Assembly: GCA_041311015.1 (NCBI GenBank)
Contig: JBFYKG010000035.1
Span: 1 to 13,721, forward strand
Direction: 5' to 3'
Source: Fluviibacter sp041311015
GTDB lineage: Bacteria > Pseudomonadota > Gammaproteobacteria > Burkholderiales > Rhodocyclaceae
Length of the DNA: 13,721 bases
The first letter of the stretch is position 1. Every line of letters starts with the position of its first letter. Made by a program: the position numbers and the translations under genes. The notes below the pieces were generated by a model. The model saw only the letters and a program-made list of their open reading frames with translations, had not been told where the DNA came from and did not search any database. Shown here in pieces: positions 8,061-13,721 of this stretch.

Positions 8061-8107
8061 GCGTGCTGCTAACCGCTAATGCGGGCAATCCGATGTTTTA
8101 ACGGCGT

Positions 8108-9106
8108 TTATTTAGCGTGATACCCAGTCACTCTCTCAACCTCGTTCTTCGAGCCGAGGATCACCGGGACGCGCTGGTGCAGGGTGGTTGGTTGCAGATC
8201 CAGAATGCGCTCACGGCCGGTGGTTGCCGCACCGCCAGCCTGTTCGACCAGAAAGGCCATCGGGTTGGCTTCGTACAATAGACGCAACTTGCCACCCTGT
8301 TTGGCGACTTTGGCGTCCATTGGGTACATGAAGATGCCGCCACGCGACAGGATGCGATGCACGTCCGCAACCATCGAGGCCACCCAGCGCATATTGAAGT
8401 CTTCGCCCCGCGGACCGGTTTTACCGGCCAGCATTTCATCAACATAGCGTTGTACGGGTGCTTCCCAGTGGCGCTGGTTCGACATGTTGATGGCGAATTC
8501 GCGGGTGTCTTCCGGAATCGAGAGGTTTTCCTGGGTCAGGCGGAAGGTCCCCACCTCGCGATCCAGCGTAAAGACGTGGGTGCCAGAGCCGAAGGTCAGC
8601 ACCAGCTGGGTATTCGGGCCATACACGGCATAACCGGCGGCGACTTGAGTGCATCCCTTTTGCAGAAAGGCATCACCGTTCTCTAGGTTGGCGCCTTCGG
8701 GGGCTTTGAGGACCGAGAAGATGGTGCCGACCGAGATGTTCACATCGATATTGGAGGAGCCGTCGAGCGGATCGAACACCAGCAGGTATTCGCCCTTCGG
8801 ATAGCGATTCGGAATACAGAAGGGCAGATCCATCTCTTCCGAGGCCATGGCAGCGAGATGGCCACCCCATTCGTTGGCATCAAGCAGGATTTCGTTAGAG
8901 ATCACATCCAGTTTCTTCTGGACTTCGCCCTGGACGTTGTCAGTACCGGCGCTGCCCATGGCGTCGCCGAGACCCCCTTTGCCAATAGCAATCGCAATGG
9001 CCTTGCAGGCACGCGCTACCACTTCAATCAGCAGGCGTAGATTGGGGTCGAGATTATTGTGTGAGCGTTGCTGTTCGATCAGAAAACGGGACAAAGGGAT
9101 GCGCAT
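8108..9106 (-). CDS. fbp: fructose-1,6-bisphosphatase, class I
   Basis: Hydrolyses fructose 1,6-bisphosphate to fructose 6-phosphate, the committed step of gluconeogenesis, also used in Calvin-cycle regeneration. The product is 332 residues, the normal class I length. Seen: GEVQKKLDV (60-68), metal-binding SEEMD (89-93) and FDPLDGSSNID (111-121), RWVASMVADVH (240-250), GGIFMYP (256-262) and KLRLLYEANPMAFLVEQAGG (273-292). All expected metal and sugar-phosphate elements are present. The start ATG at 9106 gives the standard N-terminus, but no good Shine-Dalgarno precedes it. It is 49 bases after the inositol-monophosphatase-family gene on the same strand and may be transcribed with it. A TATATA lies at 9121-9126 but has no matching -35. 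The six-gene tkt run follows after the repeat-rich gap. Confidence 0.97.
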   Translation of the reverse strand: MRIPLSRFLIEQQRSHNNLDPNLRLLIEVVARACKAIAIAIGKGGLGDAMGSAGTDNVQGEVQKKLDVISNEILLDANEWGGHLAAMASEEMDLPFCIPNRYPKGEYLLVFDPLDGSSNIDVNISVGTIFSVLKAPEGANLENGDAFLQKGCTQVAAGYAVYGPNTQLVLTFGSGTHVFTLDREVGTFRLTQENLSIPEDTREFAINMSNQRHWEAPVQRYVDEMLAGKTGPRGEDFNMRWVASMVADVHRILSRGGIFMYPMDAKVAKQGGKLRLLYEANPMAFLVEQAGGAATTGRERILDLQPTTLHQRVPVILGSKNEVERVTGYHAK

Positions 9107-9155
9107 GACGAAGCCGGATCTATATAGAGAGGGGAATGGCGTTTATTGTACCGGT

Positions 9156-10037
9156 TCAACCGGCATGTTCACGTAACCAGGCTTGCCAGGCAGCCCAGAC
9201 GCCGGGTGCGGCCGCGGCATAGGCGGTCGCTTGCAGCGAGGTGGCTGTTGTAGCCGGCTGGCTTAGGGTGTCAGAGAGGGGTGCGCTGATACCACCCGCT
9301 TCGGCCAGAATCAGCCGCCCGGCGGCGCTATCCCACGGCATCTGCCCGCCATGGACATAGGCCTGGATCTGACCGGAAGCCAGGGCGCACCATTCCAGGG
9401 TGCTGGCGCCGAGACTGCGCCACCCCCGCCAGGGTGCCGATTGATCCGCGGATTGGGTCAGCCCCGAGGGGGAGATGTCGGCGATCCTCTGACGCAGTAT
9501 TTGCGGCAGGAAAGTCATGTCTACCCCGGCCAGGCAGGATTTGAGGGGCTTCGTGGCGGTTGGCAGTATCAACCGCTGGTTGTTATGAAAGGCGCCCGCG
9601 CCTAATGAGGCATGCCACAAGGCGTCAAGCGCCGGGGCATACGTGACGCCAACAACTGTGTTGCCCTGATGCATGAGCGCAACAGAGATGGCGTACCAGG
9701 GTAACCCTGCGACAAAATTCGTGGTGCCATCAATGGGGTCTGCAATCCACAATGGGGTTCCGACTTGATTGGCCTCAGTCCAAAATGCTGTCTGTGTCTC
9801 GACCAAGCTTTCTTCGCCAAGCAGAGGGGCTGGGTATATGTGGGGCAGCGCCACGGCGAGTGCCGCCTGCACGGCCGTATCGGCCTCGCTGAGTAAACTG
9901 CCATCGGCTTTATGATCGACCTGAAGTGATTGCCAGCGGGGCAACACTTCCTGTGCAGCAATATCGCGCAACAGCCCGGCCAACGTATGGGCGCAGCTTG
10001 ACCAGAGTGCGGTTCCGGAAATCAGCGGATCAGACAT
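9156..10037 (-). CDS. inositol monophosphatase family protein
   Basis: A 293-residue member of the Mg-dependent, lithium-sensitive phosphatase superfamily. Seen: KADGSLLSEAD (43-53), GEES (74-77, metal Glu), motif A WIADPIDGTTNF (97-108) and motif B WDSAAG (235-240), with spacing usual for the family. The substrate cannot be read from sequence: inositol-1-phosphate (SuhB-like), histidinol phosphate, PAP/CysQ-like and sugar-phosphate activities all share these motifs. The frame stays open to 10136, but ATG at 10037 gives a normal family N-terminus, and the extra upstream part would be encoded inside rsmE. From this start the gene is divergent from rsmE with only 18 bases between the start codons. 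It precedes fbp by 49 bases. Pairing of two related sugar-phosphatase-fold genes is suggestive but does not define the substrate. Confidence 0.9.
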   Translation of the reverse strand: MSDPLISGTALWSSCAHTLAGLLRDIAAQEVLPRWQSLQVDHKADGSLLSEADTAVQAALAVALPHIYPAPLLGEESLVETQTAFWTEANQVGTPLWIADPIDGTTNFVAGLPWYAISVALMHQGNTVVGVTYAPALDALWHASLGAGAFHNNQRLILPTATKPLKSCLAGVDMTFLPQILRQRIADISPSGLTQSADQSAPWRGWRSLGASTLEWCALASGQIQAYVHGGQMPWDSAAGRLILAEAGGISAPLSDTLSQPATTATSLQATAYAAAAPGVWAAWQAWLREHAG

Positions 10038-10055
10038 GCGCTCTATAATACAAGC
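10038..10055. promoter_or_regulatory. compact divergent promoter between IMPase-family gene and rsmE
   Basis: The 18 bases between the two start codons contain a perfect TATAAT on the plus strand (10044-10049) and an overlapping TATTAT on the minus strand (10045-10050, 5 of 6). Usual -10 to start spacing would put both transcription starts at or next to the two ATGs, so both mRNAs would be almost leaderless. No good -35 hexamer is found at 16-18 bases for either direction, and no Shine-Dalgarno is present for either gene. Confidence 0.5.
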
Positions 10056-10850
10056 ATGGTGATTCCAAGGTTCTATGTGCCCCAAGCGCTCTCGGTCGGC
10101 GACTGCATTACGCTGCCGGAAGCGGTGGCGAACCATGCGGTCCGCGTATTACGTTTACAGGCGGGTGACCCACTGGTGTTGTTTAACGGTGAGGGTGGGG
10201 CATATGCGGGAGTTTTGTTGCCGCAGCGCATTGAGCCGCAAGCCGCCACAAAACGCGACGGCAAACAGGCGCGCGCCAGCAAACAACGCGATGTGCAGGT
10301 GCAGTTGTCAGCGTTTGAGCCGGATGACCGGGCCAGCCCGTTACGTGTGACGCTATGGCAGAGCGTGTCGGCGGCCGAGCGCATGGACTATACCTGGCAA
10401 AAGGCCGTTGAACTGGGTGTGTATCGTTGTGTGCCTGTGGAAACACGACGTTGCGTGACCCGTCTTGAGGGCGAGCGTGCCGCAAAAAGGCATGGGCACT
10501 GGCAGGGCGTGATTGTGGCGGCGGCGGAACAGTGTGGTTTGAATCGCCTGCCTGAGTTGGCGCCGGTTCGTCCTTTGGCTGACGTCTTGCGGGATGTGCC
10601 GGTAGGCGTGCGGGTCATGCTGGATCCGGACGCCACAGAGAGTTACCCCGAGTGGTTGGCGCGCCAGAAGGATCTGACTGATCTGACGATTCTGATCGGG
10701 CCCGAGGGTGGTTTTGCGCCGGAAGAAATCGAGGCGGCCAAGGCGGCGGGCTTTCTTTGTTTCCGACTGGGGCCCCGGGTTTTCAGAACAGAAACGGCAG
10801 GGCCGGTCGCGCTGGCGGTGACCCAGGCCATCGCGGGCGATTTGCGTTAA
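10056..10850 (+). CDS. rsmE: 16S rRNA m3U1498 methyltransferase
   Basis: SPOUT-family enzyme that methylates N3 of U1498 in 16S rRNA using S-adenosylmethionine. The product is 264 residues against 243 in E. coli. Seen: the N-terminal PUA-like domain beginning MVIPRFYVPQAL with NHAVRVLRLQAGD (26-38), the ERMDYTWQKAVELGV stretch (108-122), AAAEQCGLNRLPE (155-167), and the knot motifs LIGPEGGF (213-220) and LGPRVFRTETA (238-248). The extra length is mostly a basic, low-complexity stretch at about residues 59-78 between two beta strands of the PUA-like domain. The ATG at 10056 is certain because the conserved N-terminus starts there. It lacks a Shine-Dalgarno and lies seven bases past TATAAT. argA follows after 55 bases. 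Confidence 0.96.
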   Translation: MVIPRFYVPQALSVGDCITLPEAVANHAVRVLRLQAGDPLVLFNGEGGAYAGVLLPQRIEPQAATKRDGKQARASKQRDVQVQLSAFEPDDRASPLRVTLWQSVSAAERMDYTWQKAVELGVYRCVPVETRRCVTRLEGERAAKRHGHWQGVIVAAAEQCGLNRLPELAPVRPLADVLRDVPVGVRVMLDPDATESYPEWLARQKDLTDLTILIGPEGGFAPEEIEAAKAAGFLCFRLGPRVFRTETAGPVALAVTQAIAGDLR

Positions 10851-10905
10851 CCGGCGTTGATCTGCGGTAATATGGGCCGCTTGAATTCTGCTGGCGGAGA
10901 TTGCC

Positions 10906-12213
10906 GTGCCTGATCCGAATTTTGTTGCCTGGTTCCGTTCGGTTGCGCCCTACATTAATAGCTTCCGAGGGAAGACCTTTGTCATTGCCGTCGGTGGTAA
11001 GGCCATTAGCGGCCCTCTGGCCAAAACCTTTGCCTACGACATCAATCTGCTCGCCAGCCTCGGAATTCGTCTGGTCGTGGTGCATGGCGCCCGTCCGCAA
11101 ATCGAAGAAGAGTTGCGCGATCGGGGTTTGCCCTCGCAATTTCATGGCAATTATCGGGTGACCGACGCCGCCACGCTGGATTGTGTGCTGCATGCGGTGG
11201 GTAGTGTTTATCTGGAAATCGAAGCGCTTCTGTCACAGGGGTTACCCAATACACCGATGGCCGGCAATACCATGCGGGTCATCAGTGGCAACTTCCTGAC
11301 AGCACGGCCGATGGGCGTGATTGACGGCGTTGATATGCAGTATGCCGGTATTGTCCGTAAGGTGGATACCGAGGGTATCCGTGCCCAGCATTCGCTGGGA
11401 AATCTTGTGCTGCAGTCCTGTCAGGGGCCTAGCCCCTCTGGCGAAATCTTCAATCTCGCGATGGAAGAGGTGGCTGAGGCCGTTGCGATTGCGTTGCGCG
11501 CAGATAAACTGATTTATATTGGTGACACGGCCGGTGCACTGGAAGAGGATGGCAGCCTGATTGACGAGCTGACCACCGATGCGGCTGACCAGCTATTGAA
11601 GCGCGGGACCTGGTTGTCGCCGGATATGCGCCGCTTCCTGCCGTGTTCCATTCGGGCCAGTCGCTCAGGGGTTGGCCGGGTTCATCTGGTGGGTTATGAC
11701 GACGAGGGGTCGATGATTCTCGAGTTGTTTACCCACGATGGCGTGGGCACGATCGTCACCCGGGACTCGCTGGATCGCCTCCGTGAAGCCCGGCCAGATG
11801 ATATTGCCGGTCTACTGGCGATTATCGAACCACTGGAAGAGGATGGCACACTGGTTCAGCGCCCCCGGGAGCGCATTGAGCAGGAGGTAAGCCAGTTTAC
11901 GGTTCTGGAACACGATAACGTGATCGTGGGCTGTGCAGCGCTCTATGTGCTTGACAGTGAAAACGCCGAGCTGGCCTGCCTGGCGGTGGATAGTGAACAC
12001 CGGGAGTGGGGCTATGGCGAGCGCCTGATGCAGGCGATCGAGGCCCGGGCACGGGCTAACGGGATCCGCCGGCTTTATGTGCTGACGACCCGGACGTCAC
12101 ACTGGTTTATCGAGCGCGGCTACAAACCAGCTTCGGTCGAGGATCTGCCGGATCGCAAGCGCGAGATGTACAACTATCAGCGCAATTCCAAGGTTTTTGT
12201 AAAAACACTCTGA
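10906..12213 (+). CDS. argA: amino-acid N-acetyltransferase (N-acetylglutamate synthase)
   Basis: Catalyses acetyl-CoA plus glutamate to N-acetylglutamate, the first step of arginine synthesis, and is usually inhibited by arginine. The product is 435 residues in the classical two-domain layout: an amino-acid-kinase-like domain (about 1-290; GKTFVIAVGGKAI at 22-34, VVVHGARPQIE) that binds the effector, and a C-terminal GNAT domain (about 290-435) with the acetyl-CoA motif R-E-W-G-Y-G at 366-371 and TSHWFIERGYKP. The start is GTG at 10906, giving the N-terminus VPDPNFVAWFRSVAPY, with GGCGGAGA five bases upstream. A possible -10 TAATAT lies at 10868-10873 but no well-spaced -35 is seen, so it may share a transcript with rsmE. 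The next gene, yggX, follows after 23 bases. Confidence 0.97.
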   Translation: MPDPNFVAWFRSVAPYINSFRGKTFVIAVGGKAISGPLAKTFAYDINLLASLGIRLVVVHGARPQIEEELRDRGLPSQFHGNYRVTDAATLDCVLHAVGSVYLEIEALLSQGLPNTPMAGNTMRVISGNFLTARPMGVIDGVDMQYAGIVRKVDTEGIRAQHSLGNLVLQSCQGPSPSGEIFNLAMEEVAEAVAIALRADKLIYIGDTAGALEEDGSLIDELTTDAADQLLKRGTWLSPDMRRFLPCSIRASRSGVGRVHLVGYDDEGSMILELFTHDGVGTIVTRDSLDRLREARPDDIAGLLAIIEPLEEDGTLVQRPRERIEQEVSQFTVLEHDNVIVGCAALYVLDSENAELACLAVDSEHREWGYGERLMQAIEARARANGIRRLYVLTTRTSHWFIERGYKPASVEDLPDRKREMYNYQRNSKVFVKTL

Positions 12214-12236
12214 ACGACACCATAGGAAATAAGGCA

Positions 12237-12509
12237 ATGGCACGTAGCATTCAATGCATCAAGCTGGGTAAAGAAGCCGAGGGGATGGATTTTCCACCCA
12301 TGCCCGGCGCCATGGGAAAAAAACTGTTTGATTCGGTGTCCAAGGAGGCCTGGCAGCAATGGGTGAAGCTGCAGACCATGATCATCAATGAAAACCGTCT
12401 GAATCTGGCCGATGCGCGTCATCGGGAATATCTGCGCGAGCAGTGCGAGAAGCACTTCTTCGGAGAGGGGGCGGATCAGGTTGAGGGGTTTTCCCCGCCG
12501 AAGGCGTGA
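12237..12509 (+). CDS. yggX: Fe(2+)-trafficking / oxidative-damage protection protein, YggX family
   Basis: A 90-residue cytoplasmic protein of the YggX family, linked in enteric bacteria to iron handling and protection of Fe-S clusters against oxidants. Seen: the single conserved Cys at residue 7 (MARSIQCIKLG), MDFPPMPG, the WQQWVKLQTMIINENRLNL helix and HREYLREQCEKHFFGEG. Length equals the family norm. The ATG is preceded by AAGG and AGGA within 15 bases. It lies 23 bases after argA and directly before a strong terminator, so it is probably the last gene of an argA-yggX transcript. The metabolic reason for pairing it with argA is unknown to me. Confidence 0.95.
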   Translation: MARSIQCIKLGKEAEGMDFPPMPGAMGKKLFDSVSKEAWQQWVKLQTMIINENRLNLADARHREYLREQCEKHFFGEGADQVEGFSPPKA

Positions 12510-12541
12510 TAAAACTATTATTGCCCGGGTAGGCGGGTAGC

Positions 12542-12572
12542 AAAAAGGGTCTGGCAACGCCAGACCCTTTTT
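12542..12572. terminator. bidirectional intrinsic terminator
   Basis: Perfect 14-base-pair stem, AAAAAGGGTCTGGC facing GCCAGACCCTTTTT, with a 3-base AAC loop. The T-run follows on the plus strand after yggX, and the A-run gives a T-run on the minus strand after rpiA. It lies between the convergent ends of these genes, 32 bases past the yggX stop and 28 bases past the rpiA stop. Confidence 0.93.
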
Positions 12573-12600
12573 CTTTGTGGTTCAGTTGCCGGTATTTTGC

Positions 12601-13284
12601 CTAAGGGCGTCGGCTCAGTTCGACGCCTGTTGCAGTACCCAGCAGGAGGACATCTGCGCCACGGCGAGCAAAGAGACCATTGGTGACGGTGCCGACGATC
12701 TGGTTAAGGGTCGATTCAAAGTTAACGGGATCGGTAATCGTCAAACCGGCGACATCGATGATCTGGTTGCCGTTGTCTGTGATAAAGCCGGCACGTAGGG
12801 TTGGGGTGCCACCGAGATTGCGTACGGTGCGGGAAACCTGGGCAACCGCCATCGGAATGACTTCGATGGGTAGCGGAAAACGGCCCAGGGTCTGAACGAT
12901 TTTCGAGGCGTCGGCAATGCAGACAAATTCGTCGGCAACCGCGGCAATGATTTTTTCCCGGGTCAGTGCGCCACCCCCCCCTTTGATCATCGCGTAGCCC
13001 GGATCAATCTCGTCAGCGCCATCGACATAAATGGGTAGCGCATCGAGATCGTTCAGATCAAAAAGCGGAATGCCGATCGCAGTGAGTTTCTCGGCGGTCG
13101 CCTGGGAGCTTGCAACGGCCCCGCGAATTTTTTCCCGGATTGGTAGTAACGCATCGATGAACAGATTGGCCGTAGATCCTGTGCCAACCCCCAGAATAGA
13201 GCCTTTTGGCAGGTTTGCGGCGACATAGTCTGCCGCTGCGATGGCGACAGATTTCTTGAGTTGGGCTTGTTGTTCAGGCGTCAT
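12601..13284 (-). CDS. rpiA: ribose-5-phosphate isomerase A
   Basis: Interconverts ribose 5-phosphate and ribulose 5-phosphate in the pentose phosphate pathway, supplying ribose for nucleotides and substrate for transketolase. The product is 227 residues (219 in E. coli). Seen: phosphate-binding GVGTGSTA (32-39), VASSQAT (57-63), YVDGADEID (86-94, catalytic Asp88 and Asp91), KGGGGALTREK (101-111, Lys101 and general base Glu110) and the C-terminal LLLGTATGVE. The catalytic residues match E. coli D81, D84, K94 and E103 shifted by seven. The lysine-glycine loop is encoded by a run of eight G on the coding strand (12974-12981). No clear Shine-Dalgarno precedes the ATG; a near-palindrome lies eight bases upstream. 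It is transcribed alone, ending at the shared terminator. Confidence 0.97.
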   Translation of the reverse strand: MTPEQQAQLKKSVAIAAADYVAANLPKGSILGVGTGSTANLFIDALLPIREKIRGAVASSQATAEKLTAIGIPLFDLNDLDALPIYVDGADEIDPGYAMIKGGGGALTREKIIAAVADEFVCIADASKIVQTLGRFPLPIEVIPMAVAQVSRTVRNLGGTPTLRAGFITDNGNQIIDVAGLTITDPVNFESTLNQIVGTVTNGLFARRGADVLLLGTATGVELSRRP

Positions 13285-13291
13285 GATCTGG

Positions 13292-13307
13292 TTGAATGAT
13301 CGTTCAA
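13292..13307. promoter_or_regulatory. near-palindrome in the rpiA leader
   Basis: TTGAATGATCGTTCAA is a 16-base inverted repeat with one mismatched pair (arms TTGAA/TTCAA around a GATC core). It lies just upstream of the rpiA start codon, in the predicted 5' leader. It could be an operator or a small RNA hairpin over the ribosome entry region. The function is inferred. Confidence 0.4.
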
Positions 13308-13340
13308 ATTTGTGATCGGATGGGATGAAAATCTACGCAC

Positions 13341-13368
13341 ATTATCCGCGCAATTTTTTTGATTGGAA
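13341..13368 (-). promoter_or_regulatory. possible rpiA promoter
   Basis: On the minus strand, GATAAT (13341-13346, 5 of 6 for a -10) has a weak -35 candidate TTCCAA (13363-13368, 3 of 6) at 16 bases, with an A7 tract (13354-13360) in the spacer. The predicted start near 13334 would give a leader of about 50 bases. The -10 is good but the -35 is poor. Confidence 0.35.
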
Positions 13369-13455
13369 TGAATTTTGGACGCTGTGCTTGCAGGTGCGTG
13401 TTGCGAAGTTGCGAACGAGCATTCGAAGAGCGCATGAAAAAAATGACACACCTGA

Positions 13456-13469
13456 TTCAATTAATTGAA
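13456..13469. promoter_or_regulatory. perfect 14-base palindrome upstream of the H1-like gene
   Basis: TTCAATTAATTGAA is perfectly self-complementary. It lies 23 bases before the second palindrome (13493-13508) and about 19 bases before the -35 candidate of the H1-like gene, a typical position for an activator or repressor dimer. It shares the TTCAA/TTGAA half-site with the rpiA-leader palindrome. Confidence 0.4.
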
Positions 13470-13487
13470 GAAATGCGTAAAAAAATC

Positions 13488-13515
13488 TTTACACACTTCA
13501 AGAAGTGTATAAACT
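13488..13515 (+). promoter_or_regulatory. possible promoter of the H1-like gene with embedded palindrome
   Basis: A -35 candidate TTTACA (13488-13493, 5 of 6) lies 16 bases before TAAACT (13510-13515, 4 of 6); TATAAA at 13508-13513 is an alternative at a short 14-base spacing. The spacer holds the palindrome ACACTTC-AA-GAAGTGT (13493-13508), perfect in its seven-base arms. A dimer bound there would block RNA polymerase, so it looks like an operator. Confidence 0.5.
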
Positions 13516-13549
13516 GTGCTTACCAAATCCCTTCTGGAAGGAGACGTAG

Positions 13550-13721
13550 ATGTCAACTGAAACCACTTCGTTCACGACGCTGGCTGCAACGCTGGCTGCT
13601 AAAAAACCGGCTGCTAAAAAAGCAGCTGCGAAAAAGAAGCCTGCTGCAAAGAAGAAAGTTGCTGCTAAGAAGCCAGCAGCGAAGAAGGTAGCCGCTAAGA
13701 AGCCGGCCGCCAAGAAGAAGG
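13550..13721 (+). CDS. histone H1-like lysine/alanine-repeat protein, 3' end cut off by window edge
   Basis: The first 57 codons are visible. A short non-repetitive head (MSTETTSFTTLAATL, residues 1-15) is followed by AAKK units joined by P, V, A or K, as in histone H1 C-terminal tails and in bacterial H1-like proteins (the Hc2, BpH1 and AlgP kind). Such proteins are thought to bind DNA through their positive charge and affect nucleoid packing or regulation. The start ATG has a very strong AAGGAG site six bases upstream (13538-13543). Lysine codons shift from AAA to AAG and alanine codons vary along the repeat, so the repeat seems kept at protein level rather than being a fresh DNA expansion. 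Its total length and any C-terminal domain are not visible. Homology between lysine-rich repeats is weak evidence, so the name describes composition. Confidence 0.8.
   Translation, partial: MSTETTSFTTLAATLAAKKPAAKKAAAKKKPAAKKKVAAKKPAAKKVAAKKPAAKKK

Larger units (their letters stand above)
7717..8107. other. 390-base non-coding gap between fbp and tkt
   Basis: No convincing gene is seen on either strand. The tkt promoter occupies the left end. The rest holds a long imperfect inverted repeat (7875-7950), a small hairpin TCAGG/CCTGA (7839-7853), a perfect palindrome CAATCGATTG (7983-7992) and a cluster of short GC-rich palindromes (8029-8059). None is followed by a T-run in the minus direction, so no standard intrinsic terminator for fbp is visible. 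This is the only large gap within the minus-strand gene run. Confidence 0.75.
13285..13549. other. AT-rich divergent intergenic region between rpiA and H1-like gene
   Basis: This 265-base region is clearly richer in A+T than its neighbours. It contains the possible rpiA promoter, three palindromes (13292-13307, 13456-13469, 13493-13508), an 8-base tandem TTGCGAAG/TTGCGAAC (13401-13416), and the promoter and strong ribosome binding site of the H1-like gene. No convincing protein gene is seen in it. Confidence 0.6.

Noticed and set aside
9145..9163. Promoter and small palindrome (TACAAT; CCGGTT-C-AACCGG) in front of fbp.
   Set aside because: No -35 fits the TACAAT at normal spacing, and the palindrome is short, overlaps the upstream stop codon and has no T-run, so neither a promoter nor a terminator can be supported.
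10038..10136. N-terminal extension of the IMPase-family protein to 10136.
   Set aside because: The extra 33 residues would be encoded inside rsmE, look unlike the family, and the ATG at 10037 gives a normal family N-terminus.
13434..13691. Plus-strand frame starting MKKMTHLIQLIEEMRKK that runs into the H1-like gene in another frame.
   Set aside because: The start looks protein-like, but most of its length is the AAKK repeat read out of frame (Arg/Leu/Lys-rich). It has no good ribosome binding site, and the promoter and strong AAGGAG site of the H1-like gene lie inside it.
13498..13713. Minus-strand hydrophobic repeat frame opposite the H1-like gene.
   Set aside because: It is the exact antisense of the lysine/alanine repeat and has no independent start signals. 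The hydrophobicity follows from complementing the AAKK codons.
1..13721. Mobile elements, CRISPR arrays, tRNA/rRNA genes, toxin-antitoxin or defence genes.
   Set aside because: None seen. All convincing genes are housekeeping, with no transposase, integrase, regularly spaced repeats or tRNA-like folds, and no clear change in composition apart from the AT-rich region before the H1-like gene.

Overview
The window is a stretch of bacterial chromosome, about 58% G+C by eye, made of central-carbon metabolism and housekeeping genes. Several features suggest a betaproteobacterium, perhaps near Rhodocyclales, Nitrosomonadales or Neisseriales. These are the tkt-gap-pgk-pyk-fba cluster followed by a long-type purC, a two-domain ArgA, a YggX-type Fe(2+)-trafficking protein and an H1-like (V/P)AAKK-repeat protein. 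This placement is inferred from gene content and protein style, not from a search.

Layout. On the minus strand, positions 1-7716 hold a compact six-gene run, read right to left: tkt, gap, pgk, pyk, fba and purC (cut at the left edge). Gaps are only 18-41 bases, and a sigma70-like promoter sits just before tkt. A 390-base non-coding gap (7717-8107) rich in inverted repeats separates this run from fbp, which is preceded by an inositol-monophosphatase-family gene, both also on the minus strand. An 18-base divergent gap then leads to a plus-strand run: rsmE, argA and yggX. This ends at a strong bidirectional hairpin terminator shared with the convergent rpiA. A 265-base AT-rich divergent region with three palindromes separates rpiA from a lysine/alanine-repeat histone-H1-like gene cut by the right edge.

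Function. Tkt, RpiA, Fbp, Fba, Gap and Pgk are shared by glycolysis, gluconeogenesis, the non-oxidative pentose phosphate pathway and the Calvin cycle. Pyk closes lower glycolysis. PurC draws on ribose phosphate supplied by RpiA and Tkt. No RuBisCO, phosphoribulokinase or CbbR gene is in the window, so carbon fixation cannot be claimed. The Gap protein carries an INAS motif in place of the usual IND at the cofactor site, hinting at NADP use.

I see no mobile element, CRISPR array, tRNA, rRNA or defence system, and no convincing undescribed multi-gene system. The points worth a second look are regulatory (the divergent rsmE/IMPase promoter, the fbp-tkt gap, the rpiA/H1 palindromes) and a few protein details (Gap cofactor site, RsmE insert, G8 run in rpiA).
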